A stretch of 64,000 bases of DNA. Source: Thioglobus_A sp964344985. Lineage in GTDB: Bacteria; Pseudomonadota; Gammaproteobacteria; PS1; Pseudothioglobaceae. Location: assembly GCA_964344985.1 (NCBI GenBank), contig CAYFPI010000006.1, forward strand, positions 19,506-83,505. Direction: 5' to 3'. Made by a program: the position numbers and the translations under genes. Positions 17,646 to 26,410 of the stretch are shown here, one piece after another. A model generated the notes under the pieces. The model was given only the letters and a program-made list of their open reading frames with translations, was not told the DNA's origin and searched no databases. Every line of letters begins with the position of its first letter. Position 1 is the stretch's first letter.

Positions 17646-18076
17646 TCAGAGTAAATTTGTTTAGCGCGTGAGACAAATGCATCAAGCTGGGAGTTTGTAA
17701 TGGATGTGAAAATAGGTGAGATGGCCATATCAACCACTTTCGAAGAAAAGCTAAAATCAAGCTCTAGAGCAACCTTGCAAGCATGGTCGTTAAGTTTAGT
17801 AAAGATCCATGCGCCGCTTAGTTGTTTAAATGGCCCATCTTCCAATTCCATATTGATGCGACTATTTTTAATCAAAGTATTGCGTGTGGTAAAGCTTTGA
17901 TTAAACGCACCTTTATTAATCTTTACTGAGGCAGTGATTTGATCTTCAGTTTGCTTTAAAATACAAGCATCTGAGCACCAATTAAGAAACTTTGGGTAAT
18001 CATCAACCTGGTTAACCAAAGTAAACATTTGTTCAGCTGAATAAGGAACAATGGCACTTTTAGAAATATGATGCAT
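17642..18076 (-). CDS. ratA: RatA / COQ10-like START-domain protein
   Basis: Small polyketide-cyclase/START-fold protein of about 144 aa (MHHISKSAIVPYSAEQMF), the family called RatA or Coq10, linked to ubiquinone binding and, in one report, to 70S ribosome association. I chose ATG 18076-18074; an in-frame ATG at 18091 would push the gene 17 bp into smpB. The chosen start codon overlaps that of divergent smpB by two bases (CATG). Pairing with smpB is common in proteobacteria. Toxin activity is not implied. Confidence 0.85.
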   Translation of the reverse strand: MHHISKSAIVPYSAEQMFTLVNQVDDYPKFLNWCSDACILKQTEDQITASVKINKGAFNQSFTTRNTLIKNSRINMELEDGPFKQLSGAWIFTKLNDHACKVALELDFSFSSKVVDMAISPIFTSITNSQLDAFVSRAKQIYSE

Positions 18077-18560
18077 GGCTAAAAAATCCAAAAAAGCAAA
18101 AACTAGTTCAAATACGATTGTGCTTAATAAAAAAGCACGACATGACTATTTTATCGAACAAACGCTAGAGGCTGGCCTTTCTTTACAAGGTTGGGAGGTA
18201 AAAAGCCTGCGTGATAACAAAGTACAGATAAAAGAAAGCTACGTTATTTTAAAAGATAATGAGATGTTTTTATTTGGCGCGCACATCTCGGCTTTAAAAA
18301 GTGCTTCAACACATGTGAATACTGATCCAACTCGCACTAGGAAATTACTACTTCATCGTTTAGAAATTAATAGGTTAAAAGATAAAATTAATCAAAAAGG
18401 TGCAACGGTTGTCCCATTAAAGTTGTATTGGAAAAAAGGCAATGTGAAGCTGGAAATTGGCGTGGCTAAGGGTAAAAAAGATCATGATAAACGTCAAGAT
18501 ATTAAAGCTAAAGATTGGCAGCGTGACAAGCAAAGAGCCTTGAAAGAGTTGAATAGATAA
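18075..18560 (+). CDS. smpB: SsrA-binding protein SmpB
   Basis: tmRNA-binding protein needed for trans-translation rescue of stalled ribosomes. The 161 aa protein has the conserved core (ARHDYFIEQTLEAGLSLQGWEVKS) starting near residue 20, and the basic C-terminal tail (DKRQDIKAKDWQRDKQRALK) that enters the decoding site. The tmRNA gene is not in this window. It has no room for its own leader because ratA begins at the same bases on the other strand. Confidence 0.97.
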   Translation: MAKKSKKAKTSSNTIVLNKKARHDYFIEQTLEAGLSLQGWEVKSLRDNKVQIKESYVILKDNEMFLFGAHISALKSASTHVNTDPTRTRKLLLHRLEINRLKDKINQKGATVVPLKLYWKKGNVKLEIGVAKGKKDHDKRQDIKAKDWQRDKQRALKELNR

Positions 18561-18607
18561 TTAGTTTATATTGAATTTAACAATTATCTTTTTTTTTTTG
18601 CAAATAG

Positions 18608-18637
18608 TTGATTTTAAATAAAAAACCTGCTTATAAT
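18608..18637 (+). promoter_or_regulatory. Probable sigma-70 promoter of the HU gene
   Basis: TTGATT (18608-18613) and TATAAT (18632-18637) are 18 bp apart, about 100 bp before the HU start. A long T-tract lies just upstream (18590-18599). Confidence 0.55.
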
Positions 18638-18736
18638 TGATTTAGCTAAATACTACTAAGGTTGATGAAATATTTGTATTTCTTGTCGCTTGTTTTTTTT
18701 TGGCTTTTTTATCAAAACGTATTTCGAGGAGAAGAA

Positions 18737-19012
18737 ATGAATAAATCAGAATTAATCGATGCAATTGCATCAGCAGCAAACTTATCAAAAGCAGACGCTA
18801 CTCGCGCACTTAATGCTACTACAGACGCTATTTCTGGCGCTATGGCTAGTGGTGATGGTGTACAGCTAACTGGCTTTGGTTCTTTTGTAGTTAGAGATCG
18901 TGCAGCGCGCACAGGTCGTAACCCACAAACAGGCGCTACTATCCAAATCGCTGCTTCTAAAGTAGCTGCATTTAAAGCAGGTAAGGCGCTTAAAGATGCT
19001 GTAAACGGTTAA
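18737..19012 (+). CDS. hupB: DNA-binding protein HU
   Basis: Nucleoid protein of 91 aa (MNKSELIDAIASAANLSKAD) with the HU arm (RAARTGRNPQTGATIQI) and the GFGSFVVRDR motif. The reading frame is open further upstream to 18662, but ATG 18737 has a strong AGGAGAAG ribosome site and matches the family start, so the upstream extension (a hydrophobic stretch) is rejected. It is monocistronic, with its own promoter and terminator, and is probably highly expressed. Confidence 0.96.
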   Translation: MNKSELIDAIASAANLSKADATRALNATTDAISGAMASGDGVQLTGFGSFVVRDRAARTGRNPQTGATIQIAASKVAAFKAGKALKDAVNG

Positions 19013-19033
19013 TCAATTTTCCGTTTTATTTAC

Positions 19034-19057
19034 AAAGCACCTTCGGGTGCTTTTTTT
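19034..19057 (+). terminator. Rho-independent terminator of the HU gene
   Basis: AAAGCACC, a TTCG tetraloop and GGTGC are followed by seven T residues. This is a classic strong terminator. Confidence 0.93.
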
Positions 19058-19093
19058 GTGCCTGAGGATTAGGGTAAAATTTCCACCAAAGTT

Positions 19094-20161
19094 ATGTCTA
19101 ATAAGAAGCAAAATTTACTAAATTTAAACCAAAACTCTTTTAATAAGTTGTTTGAAGAGTTGGGTGAAAAGCCTTATCGTACCAAGCAAATCATGCAGTG
19201 GATTTATAAGGCAGGTGAATTTAATTTTGACAACATGCTTAACTTAAGTAAAAAGTTAAGAGAAAAATTATCAGACTCTGCTTATATCTCCCTTCCAGAA
19301 GTTATTAAACAAAATTTAGCGCTAGATGGTGTTATTAAATGGGTGTTGGATTTGGGAAAAGGTAATCATATTGAGATGGTCTACATTCCTGAGAATGATC
19401 GTGGAACGTTGTGCATTTCATCTCAAGTAGGCTGTGCACTTGCATGTACTTTTTGTTCAACAGGTATGCAGGGTTTTAATCGTAATTTAACTACAGCTGA
19501 AATTATCTCTCAAGTAATCATTGCTAATCAGTATTTAAACCCTAAGGGAAAGAGAATTTCTAATGTTGTATTTATGGGAATGGGAGAGCCTTTACTGAAC
19601 GAAGAGGCGGTTTATAATGCGTGTGATTTATTGCTAGATGATTTGGCGTTTGGACTCTCTAGAAGAAAAGTAACAATCTCTAGCTCCGGTGTAGTGCCTG
19701 CACTATATAGAATGAGTGAGCGTACACCGGTCAGTCTTGCGATTTCACTTCATGCACCAAATGACAATCTTCGTGATGAATTAGTTCCTATTAATCAAAA
19801 ATATCCAATTAGTGAATTATTGTCCGCTTGTAGAGCTTACCTATCGGCTGGCACCCAAGAAAGACATATATTGATTGAATACGTAATGCTAGAGGGTGTT
19901 AATGACACTCCAGAACATGCAAACCAACTAGCAGGCTTGTTAAAAGGAATGGCTGTTAAAGTAAATTTAATTCCATTTAATCCCTTTCCTCAAACAAAAT
20001 ACAATACTTCAAAGTCTAGGGTTATTGAAAAATTTCAAGATCTTTTATATGCTAAAGGTATTCGAACCATGACCAGGCGCACCCGCGGAGAGGATGTTGA
20101 TGCAGCCTGCGGACAATTAGCCGGACAAGTAAAAGACAAAACTAAAAGAACACATGCTTGA
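19094..20161 (+). CDS. rlmN: Dual-specificity 23S rRNA/tRNA adenine-C2 methyltransferase RlmN
   Basis: Radical-SAM enzyme of 355 aa that methylates A2503 of 23S rRNA and A37 of some tRNAs. The radical-SAM cluster motif CALACTFC uses C114, C118 and C121. The resolving cysteine is in DAACGQLAG near residue 341. It starts an operon with a small membrane protein and ispG; the three genes overlap by 4-8 bp. The same gene order, with pilW or rodZ-like genes between, is known in other gammaproteobacteria. Confidence 0.96.
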   Translation: MSNKKQNLLNLNQNSFNKLFEELGEKPYRTKQIMQWIYKAGEFNFDNMLNLSKKLREKLSDSAYISLPEVIKQNLALDGVIKWVLDLGKGNHIEMVYIPENDRGTLCISSQVGCALACTFCSTGMQGFNRNLTTAEIISQVIIANQYLNPKGKRISNVVFMGMGEPLLNEEAVYNACDLLLDDLAFGLSRRKVTISSSGVVPALYRMSERTPVSLAISLHAPNDNLRDELVPINQKYPISELLSACRAYLSAGTQERHILIEYVMLEGVNDTPEHANQLAGLLKGMAVKVNLIPFNPFPQTKYNTSKSRVIEKFQDLLYAKGIRTMTRRTRGEDVDAACGQLAGQVKDKTKRTHA

Positions 20162-20459
20162 AGGTGTTGATTATTATCCAAGAAAAACCAAGAAAAAACC
20201 TAAGTTAAAAATAGGAGTTTTTGGTCTATTAGCTGTTGTTTTACTTGTTTATTTTTATTTAAATTTGGATAAAACGCCTGCAAAATCTAGTGTTAGCAAA
20301 ACAACCTTTGTTATCAGTAAAGCTAAAAAACAAGAAAATGAGGTTGCTAGCAGTATAATAATCAAATCAAATAATAGCTATCAGCCTGTTAAGATTGACA
20401 AGCGTGTAAAAAGCGACAAAGGGTTAGACGAGGTGATACAAAGTTATCAGAAAAAATGA
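20154..20459 (+). CDS. Small single-pass membrane protein between rlmN and ispG, unknown
   Basis: A 101 aa protein with a short basic cytoplasmic head (RKTKKKPKLK), one membrane helix at about 20-38 and a Lys/Ser-rich tail, presumably periplasmic. There is no recognised domain. It overlaps rlmN by 8 bp and ispG by 4 bp. In related bacteria this position often holds the cell-shape gene rodZ or pilW. The membrane-tail layout is RodZ-like, but no helix-turn-helix is present, so homology is not claimed. Confidence 0.7.
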   Translation: MLEGVDYYPRKTKKKPKLKIGVFGLLAVVLLVYFYLNLDKTPAKSSVSKTTFVISKAKKQENEVASSIIIKSNNSYQPVKIDKRVKSDKGLDEVIQSYQKK

Positions 20460-21532
20460 AGCCAATACACACAATTAGTAGAAGAAAATCTAGGCAAATT
20501 TTTGTCGGCAATGTAGCTGTTGGTGGTGATGCGCCAATCTCTGTGCAGAGCATGACCAATACCGACACAACAAATGTTAAAGCAACGCTCAGTCAAATTA
20601 AATCTATTGAGAATGCTGGTGCTGATTTAGTGCGTGTATCCATTCCTACTATGGAAGCAGCAGAGGCCTTTAAAGAGATTAAAAAACAAACAAGCATTCC
20701 TTTAATTACAGATATTCATTTTGATTACAAGATTGCTTTAAAAGTGGCAGAATATGGTGCTGACTGTTTACGTATTAACCCTGGCAATATTGGCCGTGAG
20801 GATCGTGTTCGTGAGGTGGTGGCTTCAGCTAAAGATCATAATATTCCGATTCGTATCGGTGTTAATGCAGGCTCTTTAGAAAAAGACTTGCAAAAAAAAT
20901 ATACTGAGCCCACACCAGAGGCCATGGTTGAGTCTGCTTTCAGACACATCGATATTTTAAATAAGCTCGATTTTGATAATTTTAAAATTTCTCTAAAAGC
21001 CAGTGAAATTTTTATGACTGTGTTTGCCTATCGCCAACTGGCCTCTCAAATTGATAATCCGCTTCATTTAGGTATTACTGAGGCAGGTTCTTTTAGATCT
21101 GGTACGGTCAAATCATCAATAGGTCTTGGGTTGTTATTGTCTGAAGGAATTGGAGATACCATTCGTGTTTCTTTGGCTTCTGACCCGGTAGATGAAATAC
21201 GAGTTGGCTTTGATATTTTAAAATCTTTAAATTTGCGACACAAAGGCGTTAATTTGATTGCTTGTCCATCTTGCTCAAGACAAAAATTTGATGTAATTAA
21301 AGTAGTAAATGAGCTTGAATCTCGCTTAGAAGATGTTAACGAACCAATTGATGCTGCAGTTATTGGTTGTGTAGTTAATGGCCCAGGTGAGGCAAAAGCG
21401 GTTTCTGTAGGATTAACAGGTGGAGAGCCGAACCTAATGTATTTAGATGGCAGGACACACGCTAAAGTAAGTAATGAGAGTTTGGTGGATGAGCTTGAGG
21501 CGCAAATTCGAGCTTCAATTAAAAAACCTTAA
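20456..21532 (+). CDS. ispG: 4-hydroxy-3-methylbut-2-enyl diphosphate synthase (GcpE)
   Basis: Iron-sulfur enzyme of the MEP isoprenoid pathway, 358 aa, converting MEcPP to HMBPP. The family start (RKSRQIFVGNVAVGGDAPIS) and [4Fe-4S] cysteines (CPSCSRQKFD near 270 and GCVVNGPGEA near 306) are present. The nearby dxs gene, on the other strand, is the first enzyme of the same pathway. Translation is coupled to the preceding membrane protein gene. Confidence 0.96.
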   Translation: MKPIHTISRRKSRQIFVGNVAVGGDAPISVQSMTNTDTTNVKATLSQIKSIENAGADLVRVSIPTMEAAEAFKEIKKQTSIPLITDIHFDYKIALKVAEYGADCLRINPGNIGREDRVREVVASAKDHNIPIRIGVNAGSLEKDLQKKYTEPTPEAMVESAFRHIDILNKLDFDNFKISLKASEIFMTVFAYRQLASQIDNPLHLGITEAGSFRSGTVKSSIGLGLLLSEGIGDTIRVSLASDPVDEIRVGFDILKSLNLRHKGVNLIACPSCSRQKFDVIKVVNELESRLEDVNEPIDAAVIGCVVNGPGEAKAVSVGLTGGEPNLMYLDGRTHAKVSNESLVDELEAQIRASIKKP

Positions 21533-22023
21533 GATCTTTTAATTCTTTTATAAACTCTTAGTCGGTAAATCAGTTGAATTGAAAAGTATCCAATAACAGC
21601 GCTTGCTGTTGAAACTAATAAACACCCCAGCAAAAACGGCTGCCAAATTGTATCAAATACTTGCCAAACATACTCTAGCGACATGACAAAATCATTTTCA
21701 ATACCAACACCTAAAATCCAAGCGCCTAGCTTATAACAGCCATAAAAAATTGGTGGCATGGTTAGTGGGTTAGTGATCCAAACCAGAGCGATAGACAAGG
21801 GCAGGTTGGCACTAAAAATAACAGCACCTGGTGCAGCTAATAACATTTGAAAAGGCACAGGAATAAAAGCACAAAACAAGCCTACTGCAAAGGCTTTGGA
21901 GATTGATCTTCGGTTAAAATTCCACAGACTAGAGTCATGCAAATGCTTGCTTAGCCAACCTAAATGCTTGTGATTTTTTATCTTATCTGGATGAGGCGCA
22001 TGCTTTTTGAGTAGTTTTTTCAT
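21529..22023 (-). CDS. DUF2062 membrane protein
   Basis: Membrane protein of 164 aa with a basic N-terminus, hydrophobic segments at about 43-70 and 73-105 and a last helix near 128-150. The AFAVGLFCAFIPVPFQM and ITNPLTMPP segments match the DUF2062 family, whose function is unknown. It overlaps dxs by 4 bp on the same strand and ispG by 4 bp convergently. Confidence 0.82.
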   Translation of the reverse strand: MKKLLKKHAPHPDKIKNHKHLGWLSKHLHDSSLWNFNRRSISKAFAVGLFCAFIPVPFQMLLAAPGAVIFSANLPLSIALVWITNPLTMPPIFYGCYKLGAWILGVGIENDFVMSLEYVWQVFDTIWQPFLLGCLLVSTASAVIGYFSIQLIYRLRVYKRIKRS

Positions 22024-23819
22024 GACGCTGCATTAATAATGCCTTGAGCATTAAGTCCGTACAAGTCATAAAGCTCGTCCTGAGAGCCTTGTTCGGTAAA
22101 TTCGTCCGGCAATCCTAGGATTGTGAGAGATGTTTGAATATTGTTCTGATGCAAAAATTCACTCACACTGCTGCCAGCGCCTGCAGAAATAGCATTATCT
22201 TCAATTGAAATAAGCTGGGCGTGCGTTTTACTTAGCTCTAGAATTAGACTCTCATCCAAAGGTTTAACAAAACGCATGTCAACAACACTTGCGCCCAATT
22301 CATTGCCCGCTTCAAGCGCACTATCAAGCATGGTTCCAAAAGCAAGAATAGCGGTATTTTCACCCTTTAGTACAACCTCTCCTTTGCCTATTTCTAGTGT
22401 GTCAGTACTAACAAAATCATGTGTTGATGAATTGCCACGAGGGTAGCGAATACAAATAGAACCTGATGTATTAAACGCAGTATTTAGCATTTGATATAGT
22501 TGAGTGGCATTACTAGGTGCCATAATAATAAGATTTGGAATGCATCTTAAAAAACTCAGATCAAAACTACCAGCATGGGTTGCGCCGTCGCTACCCACTA
22601 ATCCTGCTCTATCAATAGCAAAAATAACGTTTAAATTTTGTAGAGCAATATCATGAATTAACTGATCATATCCGCGCTGTAGGAAAGTTGAATAAATAGC
22701 AACAACAGGTTTTAGTCCCTGAACAGACAAACCGCCTGCAAAGGTAATGGCGTGCTGCTCTGCAATGCCTACATCGAAGTATTGGTTTGGATAGTTTTTT
22801 TCAAAATCACTCATGCCAGAGCCTGTGCACATTGCCGGGGTAATGGCGATTAAGTCTTGATTGTGTTTGGCAGTATTATTTAACCAAGTTCCAAATACAT
22901 CGCTATAACTAGGAAAATCATTAGCAAGAGATTTAGCAGGTGCCACCCCATGAAACTTGCACGGGTCATTTTCAGCACGCTCTAAGCCATAGCCTTTTTT
23001 AGTAATAATATGCAACAAGCGAGGCTTGTTTTGTTGCTTAAGATTTTGCAGTGTTTTGATAAGTGTCGGTAAGTCATGTCCATCAATGGGGCCATAATAT
23101 TCAATGCCCAATTCCTCAAACAAAGTAGAGGGCAGCACCATGCCTTTAAGATGCTCTTCTGATCGTTTGGCGAACTCATGAATCATCGGCACTTTTTCTA
23201 AAAAATCTAATGATTTGGTTTTCATGGTTGAATAAACCTTTCCAGAGATTAATTTGGTAAGGTATTTGTTCATTGCACCAACATTTTTAGAAATGCTCAT
23301 ATCATTATCATTCAAAATAATGAGTAAATCTGCATTTGAGTCACCTGCATGATTAAGCGCTTCAAATGACATGCCGCCGGTTAATGCACCATCTCCAATA
23401 ACCGCTACAGATTTTTTTTGACTGTTTGCTAGATTGTTGGCTACCGCAATACCTAAAGCACTACTGATTGAAGTGGATGAGTGTCCTGCGCCAAAACTAT
23501 CATGCTCGCTTTCTGATCTCTTGGTAAAGCCAGACAGGCCGTCTTTCTGCCTGAGTGTGTGCATCTTGTTAAAGCGACCTGTGAGTATTTTATGCGTATA
23601 AGCCTGATGACCCACATCAAAGACAAAGCTGTCTTCTGGCGTATTAAACACGTAATGCATAGCAATTGACATTTCCACAGTGCCTAGATTTGGTGCCAGA
23701 TGCCCGCCTGTTTCTTGTGTATTGCTGATTAAAAATGATCGAATTTCATCCGCCAAAGACCCAAGTTGAGTCATGCTCAATTGTTTAATATCTTGTGGTG
23801 AGTGAATTTTATCAAGCAC
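22020..23819 (-). CDS. dxs: 1-deoxy-D-xylulose-5-phosphate synthase
   Basis: Thiamine-diphosphate enzyme that joins pyruvate and glyceraldehyde 3-phosphate, the first step of the MEP pathway. At 599 aa it is slightly shorter than the common 620. The TPP motif is GDGALTGGMSFEALNHAG near 142-159 and the catalytic region GQGLP-like segment is replaced by the usual DVGIAEQHAITFAGG. It depends on thiamine, whose synthesis gene thiC in this window is damaged. Confidence 0.95.
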   Translation of the reverse strand: MLDKIHSPQDIKQLSMTQLGSLADEIRSFLISNTQETGGHLAPNLGTVEMSIAMHYVFNTPEDSFVFDVGHQAYTHKILTGRFNKMHTLRQKDGLSGFTKRSESEHDSFGAGHSSTSISSALGIAVANNLANSQKKSVAVIGDGALTGGMSFEALNHAGDSNADLLIILNDNDMSISKNVGAMNKYLTKLISGKVYSTMKTKSLDFLEKVPMIHEFAKRSEEHLKGMVLPSTLFEELGIEYYGPIDGHDLPTLIKTLQNLKQQNKPRLLHIITKKGYGLERAENDPCKFHGVAPAKSLANDFPSYSDVFGTWLNNTAKHNQDLIAITPAMCTGSGMSDFEKNYPNQYFDVGIAEQHAITFAGGLSVQGLKPVVAIYSTFLQRGYDQLIHDIALQNLNVIFAIDRAGLVGSDGATHAGSFDLSFLRCIPNLIIMAPSNATQLYQMLNTAFNTSGSICIRYPRGNSSTHDFVSTDTLEIGKGEVVLKGENTAILAFGTMLDSALEAGNELGASVVDMRFVKPLDESLILELSKTHAQLISIEDNAISAGAGSSVSEFLHQNNIQTSLTILGLPDEFTEQGSQDELYDLYGLNAQGIINAAS

Positions 23820-23871
23820 GCTAAAATAACCTTGTTCTAAAGAATGATATTATACGCAAGCAGGGTATTGG

Positions 23872-25227
23872 CTACCAAGAAGGGCGACGAATTTTCTGCT
23901 GCGGATCTTTTTGAATATTTTTGTTTTTAATGGTTATTTTTTCGTCAAAATTTCTAGCAATAAAGCCCAGCTCTGGATTGATGGTTTTCATTGGAATCCA
24001 GACTCGATAACCGCTACCTTTGGCCACTTCTAGTTCTTCGTTATATTCAGTAGTTATGGAATCAACTGTTGTATGAAAACACTCATTAGGTAAAACAACC
24101 TCAATTGAATCGCCAACACTAAATTTATTTTTTGCCTCAATCAGTGCTTTTCCGTCTTTATAGTCAAGAATTTCACCTACTACTTGTTGTTTGTTTGAGC
24201 GCGAATAATTGTCAAAATAGGTTTGTAATTCTTCAGGCTGATGTCTACGATAAAATCCGTCAGTGTAACCTCTATTAGCGAGATTTTCCAACACACCAAA
24301 TGCCTCTGGATTAAACTCTTTGCCAGCCATGGCATCATCAATGGCTTGTTTGTATACTTGTGCAGTACGCGCAGCATAATAATGCGACTTAGTGCGACCT
24401 TCAATTTTTAACGAGTCAATACCCATTTGAGTCAAAGTGTGCACATGCTCAATGGCACGCAAGTCCTTTGAGTTCATGATATAAGTGCCGTGTTCATCCT
24501 CAAAAGCAGGCATTAGCTCACCAGGGCGACCTTCCTCCTCAAGTAGCACCACTTGATCTTCTGGCGCTTTAATTTCAACTGCCTTAATATCCCCTTCAAT
24601 GGTTTCTTCTGCCGCTTTAACATCATACTTCCAACGACATGAATTAGTGCAAGAGCCTTGGTTTGGGTCTCGATGATTAAAGTATCCTGACAATAAGCAA
24701 CGACCAGAATAAGCAATACAAAGCGCGCCATGAACAAATACTTCAAGCTCAATATCTGGACATTCTTGGCGAATTTCCCTTACCTCATCGAGTGATAACT
24801 CCCTAGAAAGGATAATACGACTAATGCCAGCATTTTTCCAAAATTTAACCGTGGCATAGTTAATAGTATTGGCCTGTACAGATAGATGAATTACTTGTTC
24901 TGGGAATTTTTCCTTGACCATCATAATCAAACCAGGATCTGCCATAATTAATGCATCGGGGCCTAATTCAACCACTGGCTCAATGTCATTCATATAGGTT
25001 TTGATTTTGGCGTTATGAGGAATAATATTAGAAGCAACAAAAAACTTTTTGTTATTCTCATGCGCCTCAACAATGCCTTGTTTAAGCGTGTCAAAATCAA
25101 AAGAATTATTGCGCACTCGCAAAGAGTATCTCGGCTGTCCTGCATAAACTGCATCAGCACCATACGCATATGCATAACGCATATGTTTTAAAGAGCCAGC
25201 AGGAGAGAGAAGTTCAGGTCTATTCAT
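23872..25227 (-). CDS. trhP: tRNA 5-hydroxyuridine modification protein TrhP (YegQ, U32 family)
   Basis: U32-family protein of 451 aa, needed with prephenate-derived chemistry to hydroxylate U34 of tRNAs. The start (PELLSPAGSLKHMRYAYAYG) and the four cysteines (CIAYSGRCLLS, then SCTNSCRW) are typical. The length and C-terminal half match YegQ rather than the longer RlhA. It lies between divergent rsmC-like and same-strand dxs. Confidence 0.9.
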   Translation of the reverse strand: MNRPELLSPAGSLKHMRYAYAYGADAVYAGQPRYSLRVRNNSFDFDTLKQGIVEAHENNKKFFVASNIIPHNAKIKTYMNDIEPVVELGPDALIMADPGLIMMVKEKFPEQVIHLSVQANTINYATVKFWKNAGISRIILSRELSLDEVREIRQECPDIELEVFVHGALCIAYSGRCLLSGYFNHRDPNQGSCTNSCRWKYDVKAAEETIEGDIKAVEIKAPEDQVVLLEEEGRPGELMPAFEDEHGTYIMNSKDLRAIEHVHTLTQMGIDSLKIEGRTKSHYYAARTAQVYKQAIDDAMAGKEFNPEAFGVLENLANRGYTDGFYRRHQPEELQTYFDNYSRSNKQQVVGEILDYKDGKALIEAKNKFSVGDSIEVVLPNECFHTTVDSITTEYNEELEVAKGSGYRVWIPMKTINPELGFIARNFDEKITIKNKNIQKDPQQKIRRPSW

Positions 25228-25283
25228 GAGGTGTATTTTATCATCGAAATTAACACCGATACCCTTAGGTATAATGATGCGAT

Positions 25284-25874
25284 ATGTTTAATCGTGACGA
25301 CATTCCCAAACTAAAACAAGATTTGACAATTGAGTCTAATCTTCTTGATCAATCGTTAAAGTTAAAAACTCGCTGGGGTGTATTTTCACCCAGAGCGATC
25401 GATGATGGTACTGTGTTATTTATGAAATATTTAGATATTAACAATAATGACAAGTGTCTAGATTTGGGTTGCGGATATGGTCCGATTGGGCTCAGTGTCG
25501 CAAAGGTTTGCACAAGTGGAGAGGTGCATATGGTTGATAAGGATTTTGTGGCTGTTGAGTTGTCTAATGCAAATGCCAAGCTCAACAATATTAATAATGC
25601 AAAAGCGTACTTATCAGATGCCTTTTCAGCAGTTGATAAAAAAGAGTATTTTGATCAAGTATTGTCAAATGTGCCTGCAAAAGTAGGCAGAGAACAGCTG
25701 AGCATTATCCTTTATGATGCTTATGATGCACTTAAACCTGGTGGGAAAATAACATTTGTTACCATTAATGGCTTGCGCCACTTTATTAAGGATAATTTCA
25801 AGTCTGTTTTTGGAAATTATAAAAAATTAAAACAAGGGCAAAAATACACAATTGCCCAAGCAGTTAAACACTAG
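25284..25874 (+). CDS. RsmC/YbxB-like class I methyltransferase
   Basis: SAM-dependent methyltransferase of 196 aa with motif I LDLGCGYGPIGL at 59-70. It resembles the catalytic half of RsmC and RlmG (G-N2 rRNA methylation). The usual NPP catalytic motif is here SNVPAKVG (128-135), so the target could be changed; this substitution is seen directly. It is divergent from trhP with a 56 bp gap. Confidence 0.75.
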   Translation: MFNRDDIPKLKQDLTIESNLLDQSLKLKTRWGVFSPRAIDDGTVLFMKYLDINNNDKCLDLGCGYGPIGLSVAKVCTSGEVHMVDKDFVAVELSNANAKLNNINNAKAYLSDAFSAVDKKEYFDQVLSNVPAKVGREQLSIILYDAYDALKPGGKITFVTINGLRHFIKDNFKSVFGNYKKLKQGQKYTIAQAVKH

Positions 25875-25936
25875 ATTAATTGCACAGCTAATAATATACG
25901 AGTAAAATACTCGGGATTAAATACAGGAGTAATAAC

Positions 25937-26266
25937 ATGGACGTAATGCAAAGAATTCAAGCTCAAGTTGATAGCGCACCAATTGTAATTTACATGAAGG
26001 GTACGCCACAATTCCCACAATGTGGATTTTCAGCACGTGCTGCACAAACGCTAGCAGAAACAGGTGTTGAGTTTGCATATGTGAATATTTTCGAAGATCA
26101 AGAAGTTATGCAAAACCTGCCTGCATTCCAAGATTGGCCAACTTTTCCGCAGATTTATTTCAATTCAGAATTAATGGGTGGTGGTGACATTATCATTGAA
26201 ATGGCAGAGATGGGCACGCTAAAGGGTGAGATGGAATCAGCAGTAGAAAAATTTAACAACAAATAA
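25937..26266 (+). CDS. grxD: Monothiol glutaredoxin Grx4 (CGFS type)
   Basis: Iron-sulfur cluster carrier of 109 aa with the CGFS active site at residues 29-32, and the WPTFPQIYFNSELMGGGDI segment that binds glutathione. It is expected to move [2Fe-2S] clusters with BolA-type partners. It has a clear ribosome site (CAGGAGT) and is followed by the palindromic repeat at 26273. Confidence 0.95.
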   Translation: MDVMQRIQAQVDSAPIVIYMKGTPQFPQCGFSARAAQTLAETGVEFAYVNIFEDQEVMQNLPAFQDWPTFPQIYFNSELMGGGDIIIEMAEMGTLKGEMESAVEKFNNK

Positions 26267-26272
26267 GTCGCG

Positions 26273-26380
26273 TTTTTTTACTTTCTAACCGTGTTGGATT
26301 TTAAAAAATATTCAGTTATGTAGACTTGCTACACGCTTTCATATTTTTAAAATCCGCCTTGCATAAAGTAAAAATACTTG
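26273..26380. repeat. Palindromic intergenic repeat, copy 1
   Basis: An imperfect inverted repeat of about 105 bp. The outer arms are TTTTTACTTT (26275-26284) and AAAGTAAAAA (26365-26374); the inner arms are GGATTTTAAAAAATAT (26296-26311) and ATATTTTTAAAATCC (26341-26355); the centre holds TGTAG-ACTTG-CTACA. Two related copies in opposite orientation lie at 56114-56338. All copies sit between convergent genes, as REP/BIME or small MITE elements often do. Confidence 0.7.
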
Positions 26381-26410
26381 CTTATTTTTAATGTCAATAT
26401 TGGGCACTAG

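Noticed and set aside
18662..18736. Hydrophobic N-terminal extension of HU
   Set aside because: The family start and a strong ribosome site are at 18737; the upstream part lies in the leader.
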